A DNA stretch of 64,000 nucleotides from Flavobacterium sp. HJJ (lineage in GTDB: Bacteria > Bacteroidota > Bacteroidia > Flavobacteriales > Flavobacteriaceae), in contig NZ_JADKPR010000018.1 of assembly GCF_015351475.1 (NCBI RefSeq), forward strand, positions 50,199 through 114,198, read 5' to 3'. The stretch's first letter is position 1, and each line of letters opens with the position of its first letter. A program made the position numbers and the translations under genes. Below the pieces are notes generated by a model, which had not been told where the DNA came from, searched no databases, and saw nothing but the letters and a program-made list of their open reading frames with translations. This document shows, in pieces, positions 8,325 through 17,394 of this stretch.

Positions 8325-9098
8325 TCAAGATTCATTTGCTTGATTTCCATAATCTAATAAGTCAATATGAATATTAGTTGCTTTATAATTACCAGTTCGC
8401 ATGCTTTCTATAAAATCATCTTTTGAAATAGCAAATCCGCTCGATATGTAATGTAAGTGTGCTTGCCCATTTTTGTGATTTTCTCTACCTGCAATACTGT
8501 TATATGTTACAAAAAAGCAATGCCAAACATCACCTAGTTCAAAGAAATGTGACACAATTACATTTCTTTGAATAATAATATTCTTAAGTTGTCCATCGCT
8601 TAAATCGGTATCACCAACTTTTTCTATTGTTTCATCGCCTTTTATATGTATCAACTTTGGTAATTTTTTACCTTCTAAACCTTTAGGTAAATTCTCAAAA
8701 TGATATGTACTATACAAAAAACCGAAATCCTTATAAGACTTAATTATTAATGAAAAAAGTTCATCAGGATTTAAAGTCATTCCTCTTAATAACTTTTCTT
8801 GGTCTTTTTTCCGTGTAGTTGAAAGTAATTTTAAAAAATTATCGTGAGGTATTATTTTTTCCTTTTCTTCAAAAAAACCTACTAAATCTTCTTCAGCTTT
8901 TTTTATAAAAAAATCATCATCTAAGCCAGATGTAAGAATTGGATTTTTTGAATATAACAAATCACGAAATACGGTTGCCCTTTTTTTTAGTTCATAGGCT
9001 TTGTAATGCTCTATTGGATTAACTTTTTCTATCTTGTCTTGAAAAAAAACTCTTGTGAATCCCTTGCCATCTTCATCATAAATCTTTTTAGTGTCCAT
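8325..9098 (-). CDS. Hypothetical protein with a His-rich C-terminal segment
   Basis: 257 aa, soluble, charged, no signal peptide or membrane span. The second half carries LGDVWHCFFVTYNSIAGREN and then GQAHLHYISSGFAI, a pair of His-containing segments that could be a metal or catalytic site. I do not recognise the family. It is the first gene inside the element, transcribed toward the left end, with a 250-base leader region that contains a TTTGTG/CACAAA dyad. A role in element mobility or replication is possible from position alone. Confidence 0.6.
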   Translation of the reverse strand: MDTKKIYDEDGKGFTRVFFQDKIEKVNPIEHYKAYELKKRATVFRDLLYSKNPILTSGLDDDFFIKKAEEDLVGFFEEKEKIIPHDNFLKLLSTTRKKDQEKLLRGMTLNPDELFSLIIKSYKDFGFLYSTYHFENLPKGLEGKKLPKLIHIKGDETIEKVGDTDLSDGQLKNIIIQRNVIVSHFFELGDVWHCFFVTYNSIAGRENHKNGQAHLHYISSGFAISKDDFIESMRTGNYKATNIHIDLLDYGNQANES

Positions 9099-9117
9099 CG
9101 GTTTGTCTTAAAGTAAA

Positions 9118-9135
9118 TTTGTGAATTTACACAAA
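9118..9135. promoter_or_regulatory. Operator-like dyad upstream of the 257-aa gene
   Basis: TTTGTG-AATTTA-CACAAA, a perfect 6+6 inverted repeat spaced by 6, centred about 28 bases before the minus-strand start at 9098. It is well placed to block transcription. The binding protein is unknown. Confidence 0.45.
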
Positions 9136-9349
9136 TGGGTTAATCTAACCAAAATACCTTATACTATAAGATAATAAATAGTAAGTTAATCCATTCTATA
9201 TTTGATTCAGCCAAAATTTGCATTTTTTCAAATATAAAATTATAATTCTTATTGAATTAACTTTAATCTAAATCTTTTGTCCAATCTAGAAGTCTTTGCT
9301 CAAATGGTCAAAGGTTACATTGGATTTGATTTGCATCTTTTTTCGATGC

Positions 9350-9619
9350 TTATTCTTCATCATTAATCAACAGCATAAATTTGGGCGTCAAAGTAGTTAT
9401 TCTCGAATAGCATGAAGAAACAACCTTGGTTTTAACATATCCAACTTCTACAAGATTAGATATTGCTTCAAGTATAATTTTTCTGGTTGTGCCAAGTTCT
9501 TTTGCTATTTCTCCAGCTCTTAGATTGAATAAACCAATAGTAGGGTAGTCCAGCATAAGCATTAGGACTAATTTTTCTGTGCTTCCAATAGTTTTAAGTT
9601 TTAATAATTTTGCTTTCAT
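9350..9619 (-). CDS. Winged-helix DNA-binding protein
   Basis: 89 aa. The text AGEIAKELGTTRKIILEAISNLVEVGYVKTK is a clear winged helix-turn-helix, with a strand pair after it (VVSSCYSRITTLTP). It resembles small MarR/RepA-type wHTH proteins. It lies 20 bases downstream of the primase-like gene on the same strand, so the two are probably one operon, which suggests a role in replication initiation or its control. Confidence 0.7.
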   Translation of the reverse strand: MKAKLLKLKTIGSTEKLVLMLMLDYPTIGLFNLRAGEIAKELGTTRKIILEAISNLVEVGYVKTKVVSSCYSRITTLTPKFMLLINDEE

Positions 9620-9639
9620 TTTTTTGTTTTTTGATATCG

Positions 9640-11211
9640 TTATTTTAATAGTTGCAATTTGACATAGTAACCATCTTCATGTAGATAGTCAATTTGCATA
9701 TTGATATAATTTCTGATTTCTTCAGTAACATCACTCATGAATTTCAGGTTCCAAATTTCTTCTAGGTCTTTTTTTAGTGTATCAAATCTTTTATCTGCAA
9801 CATAGCTACCAAATTTGCACTTACAATTGTATATGAATCTTTCAACACTTATTGTTGAGTTTACTACTGTTGGTACATCTTCTTTTATTGGTTCTGTTTG
9901 ATTAGGGGTCAATGACTGAATATTTTGAATTTGGTTGTCTATTACTATTTTAGAATCGATTTTAAGCACCTCTGGAGATTCTTCTTTTGTTGACACTATC
10001 AGTTTATCCTTAATCACCAAGTCTTCTTTAGAACTATTATTTAGTTCGGAAACTAGTTCTTTAAAGGGTGACCAGTTACGTTTGATTGTTGCTAGACTTT
10101 TGTTAAGTTTTTTAGTGATTTTTTCTTGGGTTATTTTACCATCACTTTGGAAATTCCAGTCCTCAATAGTATCATAGATAGATTTTTGGGTCTTATCAGT
10201 TTTTATTTTACCCATTAATACAGCGGTCATTTTTTGCTTTTCTTCTTTAGATATTTTTTTATTTGGGTTAAAGAGAATTCTTCTTTCCTTGTTCAAGTAT
10301 GTCTCTAGTGTTCCTTCATTGCGTTTTTTGATAACACTAGCAACAATTGATTGAATTTTTTCTGGGTCATATTTTTGAGTAAAATGCTTATTGATTTCGT
10401 TGGCACATGCCGTTAGAAATCCATTTTCCTTAGTTGGGTTCAATAATGCGTATTGAGATAACACACCAAACATGGTTCTGTTTCTTTGACCAACTTCAAT
10501 TCTTTTTGGTATAAATGGAATACATAGATTTTTCTTTACATCAAAGACAACATAATCACCATGAGTACCTTTAAAGTAATCATCAATATTATTGAATCTT
10601 ATTTTATCTGACTGTAAAAAGGTGTCATCTACTGTTATAAGTCTTTCTCTCTTCTCTCCCTCCTGTATAGGAGTAAAAGACACCTTTTTATTAATTGCTT
10701 GAAAAGTAAGAGATTCATTGTTATGATACAAATTAGCGTCGTAGGTTAATACATTCTGTTGTGTAGCTTTACATGCTCCTAAATCCATTGGAATACCTAA
10801 CATATTACCAATTCCATGATAAGTATCTTTGAAGTTATTAAGAGATAAACCATCAACTTTAACTAGTATTCCTAATCCCGTTTCAGAAAGTGATTTCCAA
10901 CAAGCATAAATGTGTGGATTGGTCAAATCAATAGTAGTGCTGTCATCGACATCAATATATATTAAACCAGTTGGTTCAATTATTGTTTCGTTTGTTGCTT
11001 TACCTTCAAATTTAAAGTTAAATCGGAAAGTTGGAATGTTATTGGTTTTAGTCTTTTGGTAAGTTGAAGATGATTTACCAAGTTTTCTGATGGCTAAAAT
11101 TGTTTCTAAATTTGAGTCACCATTTTTGATTGTTGAAAAGACTTCATCAATCGTTACGTTTTTGTCTATAAATGAATTTTTTACATTTTTAAACTGGTTA
11201 ATAGTTAGCAT
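9640..11211 (-). CDS. VirE_N/primase-like replication protein
   Basis: 523 aa. Residues about 40-170 match the BT4734/VirE N-terminal domain common in Bacteroidota mobile elements (LIYIDVDDSTTIDLTNPHIY; GLGILVKVDGLSLNNFKDTY), which is an archaeo-eukaryotic-primase-like fold. About residues 230-320 resemble a primase C-terminal helical segment (GQRNRTMFGVLSQYALLN). The remaining part has a helix-turn-helix-like stretch (KITQEKITKKLNKSLATIKR). It probably initiates replication of the excised element. No Walker A helicase motif is present, so a host helicase would be needed. Confidence 0.75.
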   Translation of the reverse strand: MLTINQFKNVKNSFIDKNVTIDEVFSTIKNGDSNLETILAIRKLGKSSSTYQKTKTNNIPTFRFNFKFEGKATNETIIEPTGLIYIDVDDSTTIDLTNPHIYACWKSLSETGLGILVKVDGLSLNNFKDTYHGIGNMLGIPMDLGACKATQQNVLTYDANLYHNNESLTFQAINKKVSFTPIQEGEKRERLITVDDTFLQSDKIRFNNIDDYFKGTHGDYVVFDVKKNLCIPFIPKRIEVGQRNRTMFGVLSQYALLNPTKENGFLTACANEINKHFTQKYDPEKIQSIVASVIKKRNEGTLETYLNKERRILFNPNKKISKEEKQKMTAVLMGKIKTDKTQKSIYDTIEDWNFQSDGKITQEKITKKLNKSLATIKRNWSPFKELVSELNNSSKEDLVIKDKLIVSTKEESPEVLKIDSKIVIDNQIQNIQSLTPNQTEPIKEDVPTVVNSTISVERFIYNCKCKFGSYVADKRFDTLKKDLEEIWNLKFMSDVTEEIRNYINMQIDYLHEDGYYVKLQLLK

Positions 11212-11775
11212 TAAAGGGTAATATTATTCTCTTGTTATTGTTTTTGGTCTCTCTTGGTAAGAGAAGCTGGGAGATATGCCTATCTTTTATCCCAGCACCC
11301 AAGGCAATCATTTCTGATTACATTTATAAATATCTGAATGTTTATCTAAAAATCCATTTTGCCAATTATTAAATTCAATTGAGTACAGAATTAGATGAAT
11401 ATCAAATACACTCAATTATAAACAATCATTCTGACATTGTCAATACTTAAAAAATAAAAATTATTACTTTTTTGTAATAAAACAGAATTTTTATGCGGTT
11501 TTATGGTACTATAAAGGATTCAGACATACCTGTATTTGTTCTGCCATAGAATGAAAATAAAGCTGATTTTGAGCAGTTTTAAGCCGTTTTATCCAATTAC
11601 ATTCAATACTGCGTTCAGACTCACTCCATTTTTCAGAAAAAAATCCTATTTTCAATTCATTATTTTACTTACTTTTAGCCAAAAGTCACATTAATCAATG
11701 TACTTTTTGTCAATGAAATACATGAATCAATGTATAAATTGAACATTAAATATTATTATTAACCCAAATTAATAA
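11212..11775. other. Intergenic region between replication gene and hsdM
   Basis: 564 bases without a credible gene between divergent operons. It contains an inverted repeat AATTGAGT (11377-11384) / ACTCAATT (11410-11417) and, near hsdM, two direct copies of AATCAATGTA (11693-11702 and 11725-11734), 32 bases apart. The repeats could be an origin or operators; the sequence does not decide. Confidence 0.45.
11693..11734. promoter_or_regulatory. Direct-repeat pair upstream of hsdM
   Basis: AATCAATGTA occurs twice, with starts 32 bases apart (about three helical turns); the second copy is 41 bases before the hsdM ATG. The spacing puts both copies on the same DNA face, as for a dimeric regulator. 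No regulator gene is adjacent. Confidence 0.35.
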
Positions 11776-13503
11776 ATGAAAAACGTTAAAGAATCAGCCA
11801 ATTTTATTTGGTCTATTGCTGACCTATTAAGAGGTGATTATAAACAGAGTGACTACGGAAAAGTAATATTACCATTAACCGTATTAAGAAGATTGGATTG
11901 TGTTTTAGAATCCTCAAAAGAAGTAGTTTTAAAAAAACACGAACAACTAAAAAGCACAGGAATTGAAGACTTTGATTTACTACTCAACAAAGCTTCTGGA
12001 TATAAATTTCACAACCGAAGCAATTTTACTTTTGATAAATTAGTTGCTGACCCAAATAATATTGCTTTAAATCTAAGAAACTACATCAACGGTTTTTCTG
12101 AAGATGCTAGAGAAATTATTGAACAATTTGAGTTTGAAAACCAAATAAATAAAATGGATGACAACAACTTGTTATTCATGGTCATCAAACGATTTCAAGA
12201 AATAGACCTACATCCAGACCGTATCTCTAGTATGGAAATGGGGTACATGTTTGAAGAATTAATCAGGAAATTTGCGGAGATTTCTAATGAAACCGCTGGA
12301 GAACATTTTACACCTCGTGAGGTTATCAAACTGATGGTTAATATCTTGTTCTTGAACGATAGAGATATTTTGACCAAAAAAGGAATAACCAAAACCATTT
12401 ACGATTGCTGTGCTGGAACAGGTGGAATGTTATCTGTTGCCGAGGAGTATTTGAACGAACTGAATCCAGATGCTCGATTAGAAGTATTTGGACAAGAACT
12501 TAATCCAGAATCATACGCAATCTGTAAATCAGATTTATTGATTAAAGGCCAAAATGCGTCCAACATTAAAAAAGGGAATAGCATCTCTGAAGATAAATTA
12601 TCCAACGAAAAGTTTGATTATTTAATTACCAACCCTCCATTTGGGGTAAAATGGGAAAAATTTGCAAAACCTGTAAAAACAGAACACGAACAATTAGGAC
12701 ATGGCGGACGTTTTGGTGCTGGATTACCTTCTGTAGGTGATGGTTCTTTTTTATTCTTAATGCACCTAATGAGCAAAATGAAACGTCCTGAAGATGGTGG
12801 TTCTCGTTTGGCATTAGTATTCAACGGTTCACCTCTCTTTTCTGGTTCTCCTAGTAAAACTAAAAATGAAAGCAGTATTCGTCAATGGATTATAGAAAAT
12901 GACCTATTGGAAGCTGTAATTGCATTGCCTAACCAATTGTTCTATAATACTGGAATTTCAACTTACGTTTGGGTGATATCCAATCACAAGCCTAAGGAAC
13001 GAAAAGGAAAAGTTCAACTGATTAATGCGGTTGATTTCTCTAAAAAAATGAGTAAATCCTTAGGTAATAAACGAAATGAAATAACCAAAAAACAAATTAC
13101 TGAAATTACCGAAATCTATGGTGAGTTCAAAGCCAACGAATACTCTAAAATATTCGACAATAAAGCATTTGGGTATGCTAAAGTAACCGTAGAACGACCA
13201 GAACGCAATTCAAAAGGCGAGGTCATAACCGATAAAAAAGGAAATCCAAAAGCAGATTCCTCTTTACGTGATACTGAGAATATTCCGTTGACAATGGATT
13301 TTCAAGAGTATATGCAAAAAGAAGTTTTACCACATGTTCCCGATGCTTGGATAGACGACAGTAAAACAAATATTGGTTACGAGGTTAACTTCACTAAATA
13401 TTTTTATCAATACAAGCCATTACGTTCTTTGGATGAAATTCGAAAGGACATTATGGCAATTGAGAAAGAAACGGATGGTTTACTTAAAAAAGTTATTGGA
13501 TAA
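11776..13503 (+). CDS. hsdM: Type I restriction-modification DNA methyltransferase subunit M
   Basis: 575 aa N6-adenine methyltransferase. An HsdM N-terminal helical domain covers about residues 1-150. The family signature GEHFTPREVIKLMVNILF follows. SAM-binding motif I is CCAGTGGM near residue 210, and catalytic motif IV NPPFG is near 285. The enzyme works with HsdS to methylate a bipartite target and with HsdR to cut unmodified DNA. The stop overlaps the next start (TAATG). All motifs look intact. Confidence 0.96.
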   Translation: MKNVKESANFIWSIADLLRGDYKQSDYGKVILPLTVLRRLDCVLESSKEVVLKKHEQLKSTGIEDFDLLLNKASGYKFHNRSNFTFDKLVADPNNIALNLRNYINGFSEDAREIIEQFEFENQINKMDDNNLLFMVIKRFQEIDLHPDRISSMEMGYMFEELIRKFAEISNETAGEHFTPREVIKLMVNILFLNDRDILTKKGITKTIYDCCAGTGGMLSVAEEYLNELNPDARLEVFGQELNPESYAICKSDLLIKGQNASNIKKGNSISEDKLSNEKFDYLITNPPFGVKWEKFAKPVKTEHEQLGHGGRFGAGLPSVGDGSFLFLMHLMSKMKRPEDGGSRLALVFNGSPLFSGSPSKTKNESSIRQWIIENDLLEAVIALPNQLFYNTGISTYVWVISNHKPKERKGKVQLINAVDFSKKMSKSLGNKRNEITKKQITEITEIYGEFKANEYSKIFDNKAFGYAKVTVERPERNSKGEVITDKKGNPKADSSLRDTENIPLTMDFQEYMQKEVLPHVPDAWIDDSKTNIGYEVNFTKYFYQYKPLRSLDEIRKDIMAIEKETDGLLKKVIG

Positions 13504-14684
13504 TGATTGATTTTGAAAAAGCTATTGAAGACGTTGCTTTGAGATTAGGTACTTTGCCTGAACAAAAACCTAAAAATCTGTTTGATATTTTAGGTGTTCG
13601 CAATAAAGAAACTATCAATTCAAAGATATTAGGCTATTTCTTAGATGTGAATGAAACTCATGGACTACAATCCTTGTTTTTTGATAGTTTAAAGACAATC
13701 ATTGAGGAAAAATCGTATTCAAGTACCGAATTTCTTGAATGTTTTAATGGTGAATTTAAAGTTATCAATGAGGAAACTACCAATTTTGCCGAAAATGAAA
13801 CAAAAAAACGAATTGATATTTCATTAATGGGGAATGATAAATGGGGAATTATTATCGAAAATAAACTTTACCATGATGTTGTAAATCCATTAAAAGCTTA
13901 TTGGGAACATACTCAAAAAACGTGTGGTGATAGCATTATTGGTGTGCTTTTAACCCTTTTTAATCTTGATTTACAAGACGACAAACTGGAAATAGACGTT
14001 AAAGGTAGAAAAGTTACCTATCTAAACATTACGCACAAAGAATGGGTAGAAGAAATACAAAAACAACTTAATATAGGAGAAGTTCAAAACTTAGAAGGGC
14101 TTCTTTATTTAAAAGAATACATCAAAACAATTCAATCGCATTACAATTCAAAAATGGAAGAATCAACCTACAATGCACTTGCATTTTCCATAACCAAGCA
14201 TCGAAAAGAAATTGAAGATATTCAAAATAAAATTGCACAAACCACTAAGTTTATCGACCAACAAATAAATGAAGCTTTTGCAATATTTGGTTATGAAAAA
14301 AAAGGTAATTGGTACACAAATATAGATGCAATATATCCAGTATATTTTTATGTAACCAATGCAACAGAAATTTTAATGCAAAACAAACTTTGGTTTACTT
14401 TAGAAGTTCGTAATGAAATAAATAAAAAGCTAAGAGAAAACAATAGCCAAAAAGCAATAGAACCCTATTTTCAGCCTATAACTGCTACGTATAAAAATGT
14501 GTGTGTAGGAAATCAAAGTGGAAAAAACCATACACATATAACCATAGCAACTATTGAAAATGCAATCAAAGAAAATAACGATTTCAAAACTGTTTTAATA
14601 GAAATATTAGGTAATTGTTTCATGGGGGAAAAAGGTTTGGTAAAAGAAACTGAAAATTTTATACAATCTCACAATCTTTTATAA
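13503..14684 (+). CDS. PD-(D/E)XK nuclease-family protein (PDDEXK_4 type)
   Basis: 393 aa, coupled to hsdM by a one-base overlap. The core is visible as RIDISLMGNDKWGIIIENKL: the Asp of IDI at about residue 104 and the ENK at about 118-120 form the D...ExK site. N-terminal text NLFDILGVRNKETINSKILGYFLDV is typical of the PDDEXK_4 family, which is frequent in defence loci. It lies between hsdM and hsdS, so it is an accessory of the restriction locus. It may restrict DNA on its own or be a regulator with a nuclease fold. Confidence 0.8.
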   Translation: MIDFEKAIEDVALRLGTLPEQKPKNLFDILGVRNKETINSKILGYFLDVNETHGLQSLFFDSLKTIIEEKSYSSTEFLECFNGEFKVINEETTNFAENETKKRIDISLMGNDKWGIIIENKLYHDVVNPLKAYWEHTQKTCGDSIIGVLLTLFNLDLQDDKLEIDVKGRKVTYLNITHKEWVEEIQKQLNIGEVQNLEGLLYLKEYIKTIQSHYNSKMEESTYNALAFSITKHRKEIEDIQNKIAQTTKFIDQQINEAFAIFGYEKKGNWYTNIDAIYPVYFYVTNATEILMQNKLWFTLEVRNEINKKLRENNSQKAIEPYFQPITATYKNVCVGNQSGKNHTHITIATIENAIKENNDFKTVLIEILGNCFMGEKGLVKETENFIQSHNLL

Positions 14685-14692
14685 AGAAAATT

Positions 14693-16030
14693 ATGAAGAA
14701 ATACGATAATTATAAAGATTCTGGTATTGATTGGATTGGGAATATTCCATCTGGTTGGTCATGTACTAAATTAAAATTTCATACAAAAAAAATAATTGAC
14801 GGTGCACATTTTACACCAACTTACATTGAGAAATCAAATGACTCTATCCCTTTTTTAAGAGTAACGGATTTACATTCAAAAGAAATTTTACTTGATGAAG
14901 TAAAGTATATACCATTATCTGAACATCAGGAATTGATTAAACGTTGTAATCCAGAAATTGGGGATTTATTACTGTCAAAAAACGGAACAATTGGTTTAAT
15001 GAAGATTATTGATTGGGATTGGGAATTTAGTGTTTTTGTTAGTTTATGCTTATTGAAGTTCGAAAATTCATTATTGAATAAATTTTTTTATTATTTTTTT
15101 GAAAGCAATATTGTTGACCGACAATTATTTGAAAGTAGTCAGAAAACATCAGTTTCAAATTTACATCTTGAAAAAATAAAAGAGTTAAGACTCACTTTGC
15201 CTTCAATAGAAGAGCAAAATATTATATCTAAATACCTAGACCACAAAACCGCTCAAATAGACACTTTAATTTCCAAAAAACAGCAGTTCATTACCTTATT
15301 ACAAGAAGAAAGAATAGCAGTCATCAACCAAGCGGTCACCAAAGGTTTAGACCCAAAAGTAAAGATGAAAGATTCTGGTATTGAATGGCTAGGAGAAATT
15401 CCTGAGCATTGGACAAGCTATAGAATTGATTGGGTGACAAATATTGTCAGAGGTAATACAGGTTTTAAAAAAGATGAATTACTTAAAAATGGAGAATATG
15501 TAGCTCTACAATATGGAAAAACATATAAAGTTGATATTGTTGATGATAGTTTTAACTTCTTTGTAAACAGTGAGTTTTTTAAAGAAAGTCAGGTTGTTTC
15601 AAAAGGTGATACTATTCTAATTTCAACATCTGAGACAGTTGAAGATTTGGGGCATACATGTTTCTATAATAATGGGAATATAGGATTGTTGGGGGGAGAG
15701 CAAATTTTATTAAAACCTAATCGAAAGGTTTTATATGAAAAGTATCTGTATCAATACGCACGACAATTTCGTTTCGAATTAAAAAAGTATGCTAAGGGCT
15801 TAAAAGTTTTTAGATTCAATACTACTGACTTAAAACAAATTTTTATTGCCATTCCTTCAATTGAAGAACAAATTCAAATAGCTGATTTCCTAGACCTAGA
15901 AACAATTCGAATAGATAGTTTAATTTCAAAATCCAAACAAGAAATCGAGCTATTAAAAGAATACAAAACGGCTTTGATAAGTGAAGTGGTTACGGGCAAG
16001 GCGGATGTTAGAGATGTGATTTTAAATTAG
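14693..16030 (+). CDS. hsdS: Type I restriction-modification specificity subunit S
   Basis: 445 aa with the two-fold HsdS layout. Two target-recognition domains open with parallel text (KDSGIDWIGNIPSGW and KDSGIEWLGEIPEHW), and each is followed by a conserved coiled-coil spacer (SIEEQNIISKYLDHKTAQID and SIEEQIQIADFLDLETIRID). It sets DNA target specificity for the M2S methylase and the R2M2S nuclease. Both half-sites look complete. The target sequence cannot be inferred. Confidence 0.95.
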   Translation: MKKYDNYKDSGIDWIGNIPSGWSCTKLKFHTKKIIDGAHFTPTYIEKSNDSIPFLRVTDLHSKEILLDEVKYIPLSEHQELIKRCNPEIGDLLLSKNGTIGLMKIIDWDWEFSVFVSLCLLKFENSLLNKFFYYFFESNIVDRQLFESSQKTSVSNLHLEKIKELRLTLPSIEEQNIISKYLDHKTAQIDTLISKKQQFITLLQEERIAVINQAVTKGLDPKVKMKDSGIEWLGEIPEHWTSYRIDWVTNIVRGNTGFKKDELLKNGEYVALQYGKTYKVDIVDDSFNFFVNSEFFKESQVVSKGDTILISTSETVEDLGHTCFYNNGNIGLLGGEQILLKPNRKVLYEKYLYQYARQFRFELKKYAKGLKVFRFNTTDLKQIFIAIPSIEEQIQIADFLDLETIRIDSLISKSKQEIELLKEYKTALISEVVTGKADVRDVILN

Positions 16031-16036
16031 GAAAAC

Positions 16037-16759
16037 ATGAGACTTAAGGGTAGTAAGAAACACGTTTTAGATTTAATTGATAGTAACGATTTTATCGATA
16101 CATTGAATGCAATTCTACTACCATATAACTCTAGTGTCACTGACAAAAAAACAGTTCAGCCAAAGGGGAAAAATGATGCATCCGAGTGTGGTTTACAATC
16201 TTACCTTAATAAGCATAGTCTAGCTGAACAATTTCCTTCGTTAAAAGATGTCAATTGTAACTTTAATAAATGGTGGAAACCCTGTGGAGGAAAAGCACCT
16301 ACTTGGGATTTGATTTCATTATGTCAATTGGATGGAAAAGATGCCATTTTATTAGTTGAAGCCAAAGCTCATGTCAAAGAATTTGACGTTAAAGGAAAAC
16401 GATTTAAAGATAAACCTTCTGATGGGGCAATTACAAATCACAATAATATTGAAGCTAGAATCAAAAAAGCCTGTGGTAATTTAAATTGCACTTACGCTGG
16501 TTTTGATATTTCAATAGAAAAACATTACCAATTGAGTAATAGAGTTGCATTTGCTTGGCAATTAAAACAACTTAATGTTCCAGTAGTTTTGTTATATCTT
16601 GGATTTACTGGTGATTCATATTTCACTGATTATTTTGAAGGTGATTCTCATTGGGAAGAAGAATTTAATAAATACATTGATGGTGTTGTGCCTAGAAATT
16701 TTATTAATAAAAAGGAATCGGATTTTTTATTTATTCATTCATCATTAGAAATAAAATAA
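16037..16759 (+). CDS. Hypothetical PD-(D/E)XK-like protein
   Basis: 240 aa, no signal or membrane span. The text APTWDLISLCQLDGKDAILL followed by VEAKAHVKEF gives a candidate nuclease-fold core, with Asp at about residue 90 and E-A-K at about 107-109. It overlaps the next gene by one base, and both sit between hsdS and hsdR, away from the usual M-S-R order. Family not recognised; the nuclease fold is a motif-level guess. Confidence 0.6.
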   Translation: MRLKGSKKHVLDLIDSNDFIDTLNAILLPYNSSVTDKKTVQPKGKNDASECGLQSYLNKHSLAEQFPSLKDVNCNFNKWWKPCGGKAPTWDLISLCQLDGKDAILLVEAKAHVKEFDVKGKRFKDKPSDGAITNHNNIEARIKKACGNLNCTYAGFDISIEKHYQLSNRVAFAWQLKQLNVPVVLLYLGFTGDSYFTDYFEGDSHWEEEFNKYIDGVVPRNFINKKESDFLFIHSSLEIK

Positions 16760-17394
16760 TGGATAATTTAGTAAAAAGGGTAAATGCCATTATTGAAGTT
16801 TGCTGGGAAAGTTTTTCTGCAAAAATTGGTTGCGGTTTAATCGATATCAACAAGGAAGCATCAATGCAATTGAATTTTGCTTATCTTCTTAAAAACACTA
16901 TTGATTTAGTCATCCATCATGAAGATGAAAAAATCACAATCGAACTAGAAACAACCATACCAATTAATGGCAGAACTAAAGAATGTGATATTGTAATTAA
17001 AATTGAAAAAGCAGATACTATTTGTTATCTACCAATCGAAATGAAATGTTATAAGCAATTTGCTTCAAGTGGTGGAAAGCGTGGAGCTTTAGATATATTT
17101 TTTAAAGATGTTCATGCTGATATTGAGCTACTAGAATCCTATTCAAAAAAAGAAAATTTCTTAACGGGAATAATGTTGGTAATGACAGATTTTAGAAGAG
17201 CTATATTTCCAGAAAAAAAGAATGGTAAATTTTGGGACTATGATATCTCACATGGAAGTGAGATAATTGGAACAGCTATAAAGAATACAGCAATTGGTGG
17301 TTATGCGGTAAACATTAAAATCGATGGTAATTACAGTTTCAACTGGAAGGAATACAATAATTTTTATTTTTTAAAATTAGAAACTAATCTATAA
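16759..17394 (+). CDS. Hypothetical PD-(D/E)XK-like protein
   Basis: 211 aa. Reading CDIVIKIEKADTICYLPIEM then KCYKQFASSGGKRGALDIFF shows a D (about residue 76) ... E-M-K (about 94-96) pattern of the PD-(D/E)XK fold, followed by a basic segment. It is translationally coupled to the genes on both sides by one-base overlaps, so it is made with the restriction subunits. It could be a second nuclease partner of the preceding 240-aa protein. No database family is claimed. Confidence 0.6.
   Translation: MDNLVKRVNAIIEVCWESFSAKIGCGLIDINKEASMQLNFAYLLKNTIDLVIHHEDEKITIELETTIPINGRTKECDIVIKIEKADTICYLPIEMKCYKQFASSGGKRGALDIFFKDVHADIELLESYSKKENFLTGIMLVMTDFRRAIFPEKKNGKFWDYDISHGSEIIGTAIKNTAIGGYAVNIKIDGNYSFNWKEYNNFYFLKLETNL

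Noticed and set aside
11212..11775. CRISPR-like or retron-like repeats in the gap before hsdM
   Set aside because: Only a two-copy 10-base direct repeat and one inverted repeat are present; no regular spacer array or reverse transcriptase gene occurs.
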